Source: a bacterium
Lineage (GTDB): Bacteria > 4484-113 > JAGGVC01
Reading direction: 5' to 3'
DNA: 64,000 bases
Assembly (NCBI GenBank): GCA_039961635.1
Contig: JABRWB010000032.1
Location: 19,955-83,954 of the forward strand
The position numbers and the translations under genes are program-made. The notes beneath the pieces were generated by a model. The model was not told the DNA's origin. It made no database searches and worked only from the letters and a program-made list of their open reading frames with translations. Every line of letters begins with the position of its first letter. The first letter of the stretch is position 1. This document shows, in pieces, positions 34,461-42,613 of the stretch.

Positions 34461-37400
34461 CTAGTGCTGCTCTACCTCCAGGGTTCCCTTGCCAAACTTG
34501 TTGACAAACGATGTTCCGCCGTCCGGCCAGTTAACCGAAAGACTGACCGGCTTTTCGCCCTTCGGGATGCCGAAGTGCACCGCTCCGGCGTAGCTTGACA
34601 GATATCCGCTTCCGGCCTGAACCTCGCGAACAATCTTGCCGCCGCCGGACAGCTCCAGCTTCAGCCTTGCGCCGACGCCGAATGTGTTGGGCGCCTTGCC
34701 TTTCAGCGATACCCACAGATTCGTGCCGAGGCCGGAATCCTTTTCCGCAAATGCGACCTGGGGCTTGCCGTTGCTTGCGGATACGACGAAATCGGGCCGG
34801 GCGTCTCCGTTGAAATCCGCCGGAACGACGCCGCGGCCCTCCCAGTGCATCGAAATCCCCGATTCGTCGCGGTCGAGCGCCCTGAAAGTGCAATCGCCGT
34901 TTCCCAGAAGAAGCACTCCGTATCCGGCGTTCCAGCGCCCGGTCTCGCACTGCGGCAGCTCGAAATTGTTCGCGATGTAACAGTCCAGGTTTCCATCCAG
35001 GTCGAAATCCGCGACACCGATTCCGAACGCGGGAGCCCACTGGGCCATCGGCGGAAGTTCCTTGGCGATGAAGTTGCCCGCCCCGTCGTTGATAAGGATC
35101 ATCGAGCGCATTTCTTCGGCATCATAGCGTTCGGCGGCTTTGTCGGCTGGCCCGTAAATGTCCTCCCAAGTGGCGTCGGCGAAGCTCGCCCAGGTCGGGA
35201 ATTTTTCCGGGATATAGCTTATCGCGTATCCGCTGCAGCTTCGACCTCGGCCGGGCAGCATGCAGCCGTCCTTGCGGTATTTCACTTCGACGACGTCGCG
35301 CGTGCCGTTCTTGTCGAAATCGTCGCAAATCACCGTCCAGGGCTTATCGGAGCTCGGGTGGTATTTGACGTTTTGTCCCCAGTTCCCGGCCACTATGTCA
35401 AGGTCGCCGTCGTTGTCGAAATCGCCTATGCCGAGGCTCGTCCACATTCCTGACGGCCCGGCGTCCGCGAACTTGGCGAGCTTTCCGTCGTCGTTTTTCC
35501 AAATTTGCACATGGCCGAACTCGGTCGCGAGAATCAAGTCCTGCCTGCCGTCGCCGTCTATGTCCGCAAACTGGGCTTCCGAAACGAGAGCGGGCGACTG
35601 CATCAAAGCGGGCGCGAGCTTTTCTATTCCGAAGTCGAGTTTGCCGTCTCCCAAATTTTCGAAAACGTACGACGGGACGGGCTTGGCAAACTTGTACGGC
35701 CACAGCCTTCCTGCGACGAAAACATCCAAATCGCCGTCGCGGTCTATGTCCGATGCCACTGCCGAACCCGAGGATACCCTGGTTTCCGGCACGTTCATCT
35801 TTTTCCAACCATCGGGCTTGTTCAAGTAAAAGTTGCTTCTCATTTCGGGGCTTGTGGGTTCTGCTTCGAAACTTCCGCTTGAGACGAACAGATCCAACCT
35901 TCCGTCTCCGTCTGCATCGAAGCAAAGCGGCGCCATTTCCTCCGTGCCTTTCGGAATAAAATCTTCCGGCAGGGGCGATTCCGCGAAATTACCTTTCCCG
36001 TCGCCATTGAAAAACGCGCCCTTCTGGCCCGCCGGGCCGGCGAAATAAACATCCAAAAATCCGTCTCCATTGAAATCTGCGACGCTTACCCCGGTTCCCA
36101 GCGTGCTTCGCTGGTTGGGCAAGAGCGGCTCCGCGGCGAATTCCTTTTCGAGAGTGTCGCTTTCCTTTTGCTCCCATTGCAGGTCGGTTTGCACGAACAT
36201 CGGTTTGGGCTTAATTTCCATCCATTCCGGAAGATTCGTTCCCTTGTATACCGTGTGCCTTTTGTTGGCCGGCAAGTCCGTAAACGTTTCGTACGTCCCA
36301 TCGGGCCAGCGGACTTCCAGCTTGTCTATCTTTTCGTGCTCTCCCAGGCCCAAGTGAATCCTGGTGCTTTCGCCCGAGCCGAAGCCGCGTCCGATTATCA
36401 CCTCTTGAGTAAAAACGTCCTCGCCGCAATACGCCCAAACGCGGGCGCCGACGGCGGTTGTATTCGGCGGATCCTGCTTCAAATCGAGCTGGACAAGATT
36501 GCCGCTTTCCAGGTCGTTCCTCCAGATAGCGGCCTCGGCGTTTGTTTGGTTTACAACTATATCGGGATCGCCGTCGCCGTCGAGGTCGGTGATTACGCAC
36601 CCTCCGCCGACTGCGCCGTCCTTGATTCCCCAGTTGTCTTCTGGGCTTTTGTATTTTAACGGCTCCGCCGCGGTGAACACGGCGTCGTTGTGCAGCAGCG
36701 GCGGCACATGCTCGACGAATTCCAGCTTCGCCTCCATGCTGCCGAGCGATTCGATTTTGTTCGCAGTGTCAACGTCGATCGTGGAGGATACGTGCCCCGT
36801 CGTCGCGAAAATCTCCGGAATGCCGGACGAATCGAGGTCGGCAATCCTGCAGCTCCACGTCCAGTCTGACGCCTGCACTCCCGCATATTCCGCCATTTCG
36901 GTCATCCAGCCTTGGCCGCGGTTCAAATACATGCAGTTGCGCATGAGTTGCTGCGGCTTGAAGTTGATCAACTCATAGCGAAATGCGTACATGTCGCCGC
37001 TCTGCTTGCGGGCTTCCTTGTAGTCGCGCGCAAGCATGTCTCCGGCGAAAATATCCATCCTGCCGTCGCCGTTCAGGTCGCCCGCGTCGGAGCCCATCGA
37101 AAACCATGGGGTGCGGCGCAGCATGTCCTTGTTGCGGTTCGTGAAGGTGCCGTCGCCGTTGTTGATCCAATAATGGTCGGCGGTGTCGAAGTCGCCGTTC
37201 ACGTAGAGGTCGGTGTATCCGTCGTCGTTGAAGTCGCACGCCAGAGCGTTGAAGCTCCAACTGTATCCCGTGATGCCCGCCTTGTCCGTACCGTTGGTGA
37301 AGTTGCCCTTGCCGTCGTTGATCATCAGCAGGTCGGGGTCGGGCTTAAGGCGGTACTTGTTCGCCTCGTCCAAATACCACTTGTCCTGGAACTGGGGGTC

Positions 37401-38153
37401 GAGTTCGAACCGTCCGTACTCGGGCGCCCAGCGTCCGGTCATCTTGTCCGGAACCGGTTCGTTCGTGAAAAAGTGGGGCGCGCGGTAGTTGGCAATGTAC
37501 AAATCCAGGTCGCCGTCGCGTTCCGCGTCCAGCACGGCGGTGCTCGCCGTCGCGTAGTCGAACGCAAGCCCGCGCATCCCTGCCTCTTCGGTGAAATGCC
37601 CTTTTCCGTCGTTGACGAACAGCAAATTCGGATCGATTCTGTTGCCGACGTACAAATCGAGATCGGCATCCCCGTCTATATCGAAGAATGAAGCCGAAAA
37701 CGCGGGATAGCCTTTGCCGTCCAGCCCTTCGCCGGATTCGGCCGTCACGTCCGTGAATTTCCATCCGCCGTCGTTGCGGTAAAGCCTGCTGGGCGTGTCC
37801 AGTCCGCAAAAGTAAAGGTCTATGTCGCCGTCGCCGTCATAGTCGCCCGCGGCCACGCCCGATGCCGCCACCGCCTGGTCGAGGCCGATGTCCACCAGCC
37901 AGTCCTTGCGGACGGCCTTGTTGGCGAATGTGATTCCGCAGTCGGCGCCGGAAACGCGCGTGAAACCGGGCTGTGCCGCGGGCGTTCTCTCCGCGAGATC
38001 GAACGACTCGAACTTGCCGCTCTTGGTAGGCTTGCGGGCGAGCCCCCGCCCCCCGCTTTGCATCGCAGCCTCTTCTTCTTCGCCCGGCGCGCAGGCGAAA
38101 GCGAAAACAAACAGCGCAATCGATAAAACTAATGCAGAAGCAATACCCCTCAT
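34461..38153 (-). CDS. Large FG-GAP/VCBS-repeat lipoprotein with two UnbV (ASPIC) domains
   Basis: A 1,230-residue exported protein. The N-terminus MRGIASALVLSIALFVFAFAC ends in a lipobox-like cysteine followed by acidic residues, suggesting a lipoprotein. The body has two successive units. Unit 1: about 130-590 of FG-GAP/VCBS repeats (DGDGDIDLYFCG, DINGDG-type calcium loops) then an ASPIC/UnbV domain (HLGLGEHEKIDKLEVRWPDG). Unit 2: about 690-1165 of repeats and a second UnbV-like domain at the C-terminus (VHFGIPKGEKPVSLSVNWPDG). Repeats form calcium-stabilised beta-propellers; UnbV domains occur in CRTAC1-like surface proteins. Function unknown. TATAAT (38208-38213) lies upstream with a leader of about 54 bases carrying AAGGGGG. 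Confidence 0.88.
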   Translation of the reverse strand: MRGIASALVLSIALFVFAFACAPGEEEEAAMQSGGRGLARKPTKSGKFESFDLAERTPAAQPGFTRVSGADCGITFANKAVRKDWLVDIGLDQAVAASGVAAGDYDGDGDIDLYFCGLDTPSRLYRNDGGWKFTDVTAESGEGLDGKGYPAFSASFFDIDGDADLDLYVGNRIDPNLLFVNDGKGHFTEEAGMRGLAFDYATASTAVLDAERDGDLDLYIANYRAPHFFTNEPVPDKMTGRWAPEYGRFELDPQFQDKWYLDEANKYRLKPDPDLLMINDGKGNFTNGTDKAGITGYSWSFNALACDFNDDGYTDLYVNGDFDTADHYWINNGDGTFTNRNKDMLRRTPWFSMGSDAGDLNGDGRMDIFAGDMLARDYKEARKQSGDMYAFRYELINFKPQQLMRNCMYLNRGQGWMTEMAEYAGVQASDWTWSCRIADLDSSGIPEIFATTGHVSSTIDVDTANKIESLGSMEAKLEFVEHVPPLLHNDAVFTAAEPLKYKSPEDNWGIKDGAVGGGCVITDLDGDGDPDIVVNQTNAEAAIWRNDLESGNLVQLDLKQDPPNTTAVGARVWAYCGEDVFTQEVIIGRGFGSGESTRIHLGLGEHEKIDKLEVRWPDGTYETFTDLPANKRHTVYKGTNLPEWMEIKPKPMFVQTDLQWEQKESDTLEKEFAAEPLLPNQRSTLGTGVSVADFNGDGFLDVYFAGPAGQKGAFFNGDGKGNFAESPLPEDFIPKGTEEMAPLCFDADGDGRLDLFVSSGSFEAEPTSPEMRSNFYLNKPDGWKKMNVPETRVSSGSAVASDIDRDGDLDVFVAGRLWPYKFAKPVPSYVFENLGDGKLDFGIEKLAPALMQSPALVSEAQFADIDGDGRQDLILATEFGHVQIWKNDDGKLAKFADAGPSGMWTSLGIGDFDNDGDLDIVAGNWGQNVKYHPSSDKPWTVICDDFDKNGTRDVVEVKYRKDGCMLPGRGRSCSGYAISYIPEKFPTWASFADATWEDIYGPADKAAERYDAEEMRSMILINDGAGNFIAKELPPMAQWAPAFGIGVADFDLDGNLDCYIANNFELPQCETGRWNAGYGVLLLGNGDCTFRALDRDESGISMHWEGRGVVPADFNGDARPDFVVSASNGKPQVAFAEKDSGLGTNLWVSLKGKAPNTFGVGARLKLELSGGGKIVREVQAGSGYLSSYAGAVHFGIPKGEKPVSLSVNWPDGGTSFVNKFGKGTLEVEQH

Positions 38154-38207
38154 TTCGGCAAACCCCCTTGCAATATGGAAGACGACCCGAATTCGCCTCC
38201 CCGATGA

Positions 38208-38213
38208 ATTATA
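38208..38213 (-). promoter_or_regulatory. -10 element of the FG-GAP lipoprotein gene
   Basis: TATAAT on the minus strand, 54 bases before ATG 38153, in the region shared with the divergent plsY gene. Confidence 0.5.
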
Positions 38214-38243
38214 CCAATCGGGTACCTGTTTGCGGTTATTCTT

Positions 38244-38255
38244 GGGGCGCGCCCC
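38244..38255. promoter_or_regulatory. Perfect palindrome in the plsY promoter
   Basis: GGGGCGCGCCCC, a 12-base perfect palindrome lying between the plsY -10 element (38259) and the -35 position. A possible operator, or a small hairpin. Confidence 0.35.
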
Positions 38256-38258
38256 TGC

Positions 38259-38264
38259 TATAAT
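38259..38264 (+). promoter_or_regulatory. -10 element of plsY
   Basis: TATAAT, 7 bases before GTG 38272; implies a leaderless start. TTATTC at 38236-38241 has the correct 17-base spacing for a weak -35 element. Confidence 0.55.
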
Positions 38265-38271
38265 TGCACCG

Positions 38272-38931
38272 GTGAACCAGGAAACAGCCTTTCGGATTTC
38301 GCTCTGGATTCTCGCCTCGTTCCTGTCGGGCAGCGTCCCGTGGGGCTGGCTCATCGGCCGCATCTTTTACGGCAGGGACGTACGCAAGCTGGGAAGCGGC
38401 AACATCGGCTTCACGAACGTCCTGCGCAGCTTCGGCGCCGTCCCGGGATACACATGCTTTCTTCTTGACGTCGCGAAAGGGCTTTTGCCCGTAGTCCTGG
38501 CCGGATCGCGGCTCTCGGTTTCGCCCGGCTCGCACGCGGAACCCACGGCGGCCTGGACGCTGATGGCCGTCGCGCTCGCGGCGGTCCTCGGCCACACCTT
38601 CACGCCCTGGCTTGGATTCAAAGGCGGAAAGGGCATTGCCACCGGACTCGGCGTGATTATCGGCCTCATCGGCTGGTACGTGTTCATCCCCCTCGCCGTT
38701 TTCCTGGCGGCGGCGGTTCCCACCCGCTACATCAGCCTCGGCAGCATCCTCGCCGCGCTCGCCTTTCTTGCGGTCACGCTCCTGCCCGTGCAAGCGCTCG
38801 CGCCGATTCACGCTTACTGGCCTATGGCTGCGCTCACGGCCGCGCTTGTCCTGTTCACTCATAGGGAAAACATCAAGCGCCTCGCCGCGGGCACCGAGAA
38901 CAAGTTCGGCTCCAAAAAACCCGCCGCGTAG
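38272..38931 (+). CDS. plsY: Glycerol-3-phosphate acyltransferase PlsY
   Basis: A 219-residue polytopic membrane enzyme that transfers an acyl group from acyl-phosphate to glycerol-3-phosphate, the first step of phospholipid synthesis. The family motifs are SGSVPWGWLIGR near residue 17, DVRKLGSGNIGFTNVLR, and GHTFTPWLGFKGGKGIATGLGV split over the second motif, with about five membrane segments. GTG 38272 follows a TATAAT element and gives the standard family N-terminus. No plsX or plsC is in the window. Confidence 0.93.
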   Translation: MNQETAFRISLWILASFLSGSVPWGWLIGRIFYGRDVRKLGSGNIGFTNVLRSFGAVPGYTCFLLDVAKGLLPVVLAGSRLSVSPGSHAEPTAAWTLMAVALAAVLGHTFTPWLGFKGGKGIATGLGVIIGLIGWYVFIPLAVFLAAAVPTRYISLGSILAALAFLAVTLLPVQALAPIHAYWPMAALTAALVLFTHRENIKRLAAGTENKFGSKKPAA

Positions 38932-39033
38932 TCCCACGCAAATGGCCCGCCGGTCCGAAATTCAATAGGCTCGCCGCTTTTCCCGCGGCGGAGATTCCGG
39001 CAGGATGCTCCGGCGCGGTTGTCCAAAGCCGGG

Positions 39034-39039
39034 TATAAT
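39034..39039 (+). promoter_or_regulatory. -10 element of a small lipoprotein gene
   Basis: TATAAT, 6 bases before GTG 39046; implies a leaderless start. Confidence 0.55.
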
Positions 39040-39045
39040 CTCCAC

Positions 39046-39351
39046 GTGCGCAGGCTGCTATTAGTTTTCGGCGCGGCGATGCTGCTTTCGGGCTGCGCGG
39101 CCTCGATCGGCCTCGCCGGAGTCTGGCACTTCGGCGACGGCAGCGGCACCCTCGGCTCGATTTCGATATCGAACCAGATGGGCCGCTCCAGCTATTTCTA
39201 CATCGGCAACAGGGTGTACGGCCCGACCTATCACGGCGAAACGATTATCGTGCAATTGAGCGCGGGAACCTGGATCGTTCGCGACAGCTTCGGCCACCGC
39301 CGGTACGTCACGCTGCATGAAGGCGATACGGTGTATGTGATATTCGGGTGA
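39046..39351 (+). CDS. Small lipoprotein, unknown function
   Basis: A 101-residue protein with a lipoprotein signal peptide (MRRLLLVFGAAMLLSGC, lipobox LSGC). The mature part of about 85 residues is beta-rich (NQMGRSSYFYIGNRVYG, then SAGTWIVRDSFGHRRYVTL) and resembles a small beta-sandwich, but no family is recognised. The start codon follows a TATAAT element directly. Confidence 0.7.
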   Translation: MRRLLLVFGAAMLLSGCAASIGLAGVWHFGDGSGTLGSISISNQMGRSSYFYIGNRVYGPTYHGETIIVQLSAGTWIVRDSFGHRRYVTLHEGDTVYVIFG

Positions 39352-39370
39352 AGCAACGCGCGACAAAACG

Positions 39371-39429
39371 CGGACGGGATAGGACCGGCGCGCGCCCGGC
39401 GATAAAGATCAGTCAAACTTCAACAATCG
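39371..39429 (-). repeat. 3' flank duplicated with 39957-40014
   Basis: The sequence after the stop codon of the first PKD-like lipoprotein gene (containing GCGGACGGGATAGGACCG and AAAGATCAGTCAAAC) aligns with the sequence after the second copy (GCGGACGGGATGGGACCG and AAAGATCAATCAAAC). The similarity runs unbroken into the last coding codons. Confidence 0.65.
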
Positions 39430-39873
39430 TCAGCTTCCGGCTTCTTCGGGAGGGAGGACGTTGATTGTGCGCTCGTATGGGCTTTCGCTGTATACGACAG
39501 CACCATCCCAATAGGTTGCGCGAGCTCGGATTATGAATACTCCGGGGGCGGAGTATTCATGCACAATCAAATCCTGCGGCTTCAGACCGTTTTGCCAATA
39601 GTTCTCAAGCTGAGCGGTTACATCGGTCCAGCCGGCGCCGTCACCAAAGTCAACTTCGATTTTGCTGTAAAAGGGATCGTGTCCAATGTCCGTTGAGTCT
39701 GATTGAACACCAAGGGCTCCTCTTATTACTAAAGGTGCCGGTCCTGAAATCGGAGAGAACCACGGCCACACTAATCGAGGAACAAAAATGGGAGTTATGG
39801 GGTTGTTTGACGACGAACAACCAGATGCAAGCAATACCAGGATGCAAGCAAAAATCGCAAAAAGATACTTCAT
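39430..39873 (-). CDS. PKD-like domain lipoprotein, copy A
   Basis: A 147-residue lipoprotein: signal MKYLFAIFACILVLLASGC, then one PKD-like beta-sandwich domain (VDFGDGAGWTDVTAQL, HEYSAPGVFIIRARATYWDG) and the C-terminal NVLPPEEAGS. PKD domains mediate protein or carbohydrate contacts outside the cell. It is paralogous to the gene at 40015 (shared FGD.GGW.DVT, HTY/HEYS.PG and VLPPE(E/D)AGS). A strong GGGAGGAAAAATG start region fixes ATG 39873. Downstream of the protease gene in the same direction. Confidence 0.75.
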   Translation of the reverse strand: MKYLFAIFACILVLLASGCSSSNNPITPIFVPRLVWPWFSPISGPAPLVIRGALGVQSDSTDIGHDPFYSKIEVDFGDGAGWTDVTAQLENYWQNGLKPQDLIVHEYSAPGVFIIRARATYWDGAVVYSESPYERTINVLPPEEAGS

Positions 39874-39956
39874 TTTTCCTCCCCTCTTAATTGCCTGCGG
39901 CATAAGCATCAACAGAGCCGCGACGGCCCAAAGTGAGCGAAGAAATTCGTGGCGCG

Positions 39957-40014
39957 GACGGGATGGGACCGTCGCGCATCTTGCGACAAAGATCAATCAA
40001 ACCTCAGGCAAACA
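39957..40014 (-). repeat. 3' flank duplicated with 39371-39429
   Basis: Second copy of the conserved sequence that follows the PKD-like lipoprotein stop codons; evidence that the duplication included non-coding DNA. Confidence 0.65.
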
Positions 40015-40482
40015 TCAGCTTCCGGCGTCTTCGGGAGGGAGGACGATGATATTGGGTTCTGCGCTGCTTTCTGAATACAGAATTTCGCCCCAGTTCATCG
40101 TCAATCGAGCGGCAATGTGATAGTTACCGGGAATTGTGTACGTGTGACTTGGAAGCACATTGAAAAGCTGATCTTCGTTGAACATCCTGATCGCACTTGT
40201 AACATCTACCCAACCTCCGGAGTCCCCGAAGTCCATCTCGACTTTCGCGATTCGATTTTGCAATGGTGGATCTGGGCCGTTATGTAGATAAACATTGGCA
40301 AAAACGGTTACCGGTGCGGGGACAGCCTGCTCAGTAAACAATTTCCCATCTTGTGTGTATCCCACTACCCCAGTGCTCCGGAATGGCAGGTCGAATCCGC
40401 TTTCATTCTGCACGCTTTGGCCGCAAGCAACGAAACCAAAAGTGACTGCAAGTACTATGGGAATGATTGGAATGCACTTCAT
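40015..40482 (-). CDS. PKD-like domain lipoprotein, copy B
   Basis: A 155-residue lipoprotein with signal MKCIPIIPIVLAVTFGFVAC and one PKD-like domain (VEMDFGDSGGWVDVTSAI, SHTYTIPGNYHIAARLTMNWG) ending VLPPEDAGS. ATG 40482 has a perfect AAAGGAGG 5 bases upstream, 16 bases after the subtilisin-like protease stop, so the genes are probably cotranscribed. The paralogue at 39430 suggests a tandem duplication. Partner or substrate of the protease is a guess from context only. Confidence 0.75.
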   Translation of the reverse strand: MKCIPIIPIVLAVTFGFVACGQSVQNESGFDLPFRSTGVVGYTQDGKLFTEQAVPAPVTVFANVYLHNGPDPPLQNRIAKVEMDFGDSGGWVDVTSAIRMFNEDQLFNVLPSHTYTIPGNYHIAARLTMNWGEILYSESSAEPNIIVLPPEDAGS

Positions 40483-40498
40483 ATTGGCCTCCTTTGAA

Positions 40499-42244
40499 CT
40501 AATATCCAAACACACGCGCAGCATCCACGCCGCCGTACAAGCTAAAATATGGGTAGTGGTTTAGAGGCTGCTCGTTGTTACGGATTTGCGTTCGAATGCC
40601 CGATGGAGCGTCAGAAGTGTAACAAGCAAGGAGTGCTGCAACAGCGCTTACGTGCGGTGCTGATGCTGAAGTTCCGCTAAAGGAGCTGTAAATTGGACCA
40701 TCTGTATATCCCAGCCGCCAACCATGGGAACTAAATCCCTTCATGTCCGTCGTAGTTATCAAATCGCCAGGCGCCGCCACGTCAACGAATGCAGGATTCC
40801 AATTGCTCCATGTCGGCTTTTGACCAAGGTAATTGTAGGCTGCAACTGCAAGCGCATCAGAATGAGTCGCCGGAAATTGCACAGCAATATCGCTACTGTC
40901 ATTACCGGCAGAGCCAACAAGCACCGAATACCTTGCAACATTCGCAACTACGTTGCGATATGTTAGGGATGAGGCTAATCCACCAAAACTGCAATTTACA
41001 ACCTCGATATTGAGGTGTAGCTTGGGATCATCAGGATACAGCTGCCATTTGTCAAACTCCCCTTTGAAAGCACCCAAAACATAAAATGCATTTATGTTTG
41101 TGGATTCAAAGTAACGGAATTTACCTCCTTCATTATGGCCTGACATTGCAACTGGGAGCATAGGGACATTTTGCGTAATGCCAGCAACATCTCTTTCATG
41201 CTCTTGCGGTCCGAGATCGTTGTTGATTACGGCGCCAAGAATGCCCGCAACACAAGTACCATGACCAACGTTTATTGCATTCCACATATTGTCGTCGACA
41301 ATACTTGGCCATGGTTCTCCTCCGTCAAGAAGGATTTTTGTTTTGCCAAATTTCGGGAATACATTCGCGCCATAGGCAGTCAACCTGGAGGCCAGATCCT
41401 GATGGCTTCTCTGTATTCCGGTATCGAGAACAGCAACAACCACATCGCTATTTCCGATCTTGCCATGTTGCCAAGTAGTTTGAATATTGATATCAAACTG
41501 AGTTGGCGTACGTTCCTTGATGTTCCACTGGTTGACAAAAAGTTCGTCGTTGGAGTCTCCGGAATAAGGCCAGGCACAGGTTGCATAAACCGAATCCGGA
41601 TCAGCGGAAAGAACCAAGGCGGGGTAAGTAGCCGGCCAATTTGCGACAGCTTCCTCAACCGATGTTCCTTCCGGCAAAATGGCGGCCATACTTCTGTGTG
41701 CACGCCATTCGGAATAAACCGTCAGGTTTTCCGCAATAATGAACGTGTCAATCTCCGGATCGCCGACAATCAGTGGATATTGGATGGAATAGCATGGGTC
41801 GGTTTGAAAGCGCTCTACGTCGAAGTAGTTTTCATCCATAAGCGGAAGCACTGGCGGGTTCTTGAACGCGACAATCACACGTCCATCCACAATATCGTAA
41901 GTTTGGCCTGTTCTTGGATCGGTAAATGGCCTGATTACTGCTGTGAGGTCGTCATAAGCAGGATCTGCCGGATTAGGTGAATCCAGCAGCCCCTCGCCCC
42001 CTTCCGGTTCATCATCGCCTCCCATGTCCGGGCCGACGGCCACCTTGCGGTCTCCCGCATTCGCAACCTGGTCGTTATCCGGGTCGCTCCCCGGCGCTGC
42101 GCCGGGCGAGCTTCCAACGAGCTGCTTTTTTGCGCCTTCGCCGCAGCTTGCGAGGCTAACCGCAAGCATGGCGAGCACCATCAGGGCGAGGACTATGGCA
42201 ACCGCAGCCCCCCCCCTGGCAAGTTTTGACAAATTACTTCTCAT
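40499..42244 (-). CDS. Subtilisin-like (S8) serine protease
   Basis: A 581-residue exported protease. Signal or anchor region about residues 12-32 ending at a cysteine (LASCGEG), an acidic linker, a prodomain-like segment (about 95-235), then the S8 catalytic domain with the full triad: aspartate 274 (AVLDTGIQRSH), histidine 328 (GHGTCVAGI) and serine 526 (GTSASAPHV). ATG 42244 has GAGGAGG upstream and a TACAAT element (42268-42273) before that. G+C is about 67% in the sampled row encoding the N-terminus (42001-42060) but about 42% in a row of the catalytic domain (40981-41040), unlike its neighbours. Confidence 0.92.
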   Translation of the reverse strand: MRSNLSKLARGGAAVAIVLALMVLAMLAVSLASCGEGAKKQLVGSSPGAAPGSDPDNDQVANAGDRKVAVGPDMGGDDEPEGGEGLLDSPNPADPAYDDLTAVIRPFTDPRTGQTYDIVDGRVIVAFKNPPVLPLMDENYFDVERFQTDPCYSIQYPLIVGDPEIDTFIIAENLTVYSEWRAHRSMAAILPEGTSVEEAVANWPATYPALVLSADPDSVYATCAWPYSGDSNDELFVNQWNIKERTPTQFDINIQTTWQHGKIGNSDVVVAVLDTGIQRSHQDLASRLTAYGANVFPKFGKTKILLDGGEPWPSIVDDNMWNAINVGHGTCVAGILGAVINNDLGPQEHERDVAGITQNVPMLPVAMSGHNEGGKFRYFESTNINAFYVLGAFKGEFDKWQLYPDDPKLHLNIEVVNCSFGGLASSLTYRNVVANVARYSVLVGSAGNDSSDIAVQFPATHSDALAVAAYNYLGQKPTWSNWNPAFVDVAAPGDLITTTDMKGFSSHGWRLGYTDGPIYSSFSGTSASAPHVSAVAALLACYTSDAPSGIRTQIRNNEQPLNHYPYFSLYGGVDAARVFGY

Positions 42245-42613
42245 GACAAAATCCTCCTCAATGCAGAATTGTATATCGAAACAGGGACGCGCGGGATCCT
42301 CCACCGTGGGGAGGTTTCATCGCCGTCCCAATCTCTTCGAATCATAAATTCGCCTGCTTGGCAAAATCGCCCTATCCCCTGGCAGTCCTCGCCGGGAGGG
42401 TACGCGCGGATTATACCCGCATAGGGAATCCCCTAGCGGCGGGAAAACCTTGATAGAAAATTCACAAATGCGCGTTGGAGTTGCTTAAGAGGGGTGCGTA
42501 AAACGCTGCTTCAACCGACGGCTCGGCGTTGTTGCAGTGCGGATTGGCATATACCTTTCAGGGTGGATTTTTCTATAGGCACCATGCACAAGGGGGTAAT
42601 GGGAGTTCTCTTT
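42245..42613 (-). other. Intergenic region between uvrD-like and protease genes
   Basis: 369 bases without a gene. It holds two minus-strand -10 candidates for the protease: TACAAT at 42268-42273 (short leader) and TATAAT at 42410-42415 (leader of about 160 bases), the latter inside an imperfect palindrome GCGG/CCGC. Nothing else is recognised; the uvrD-side end has no strong terminator. Confidence 0.5.
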
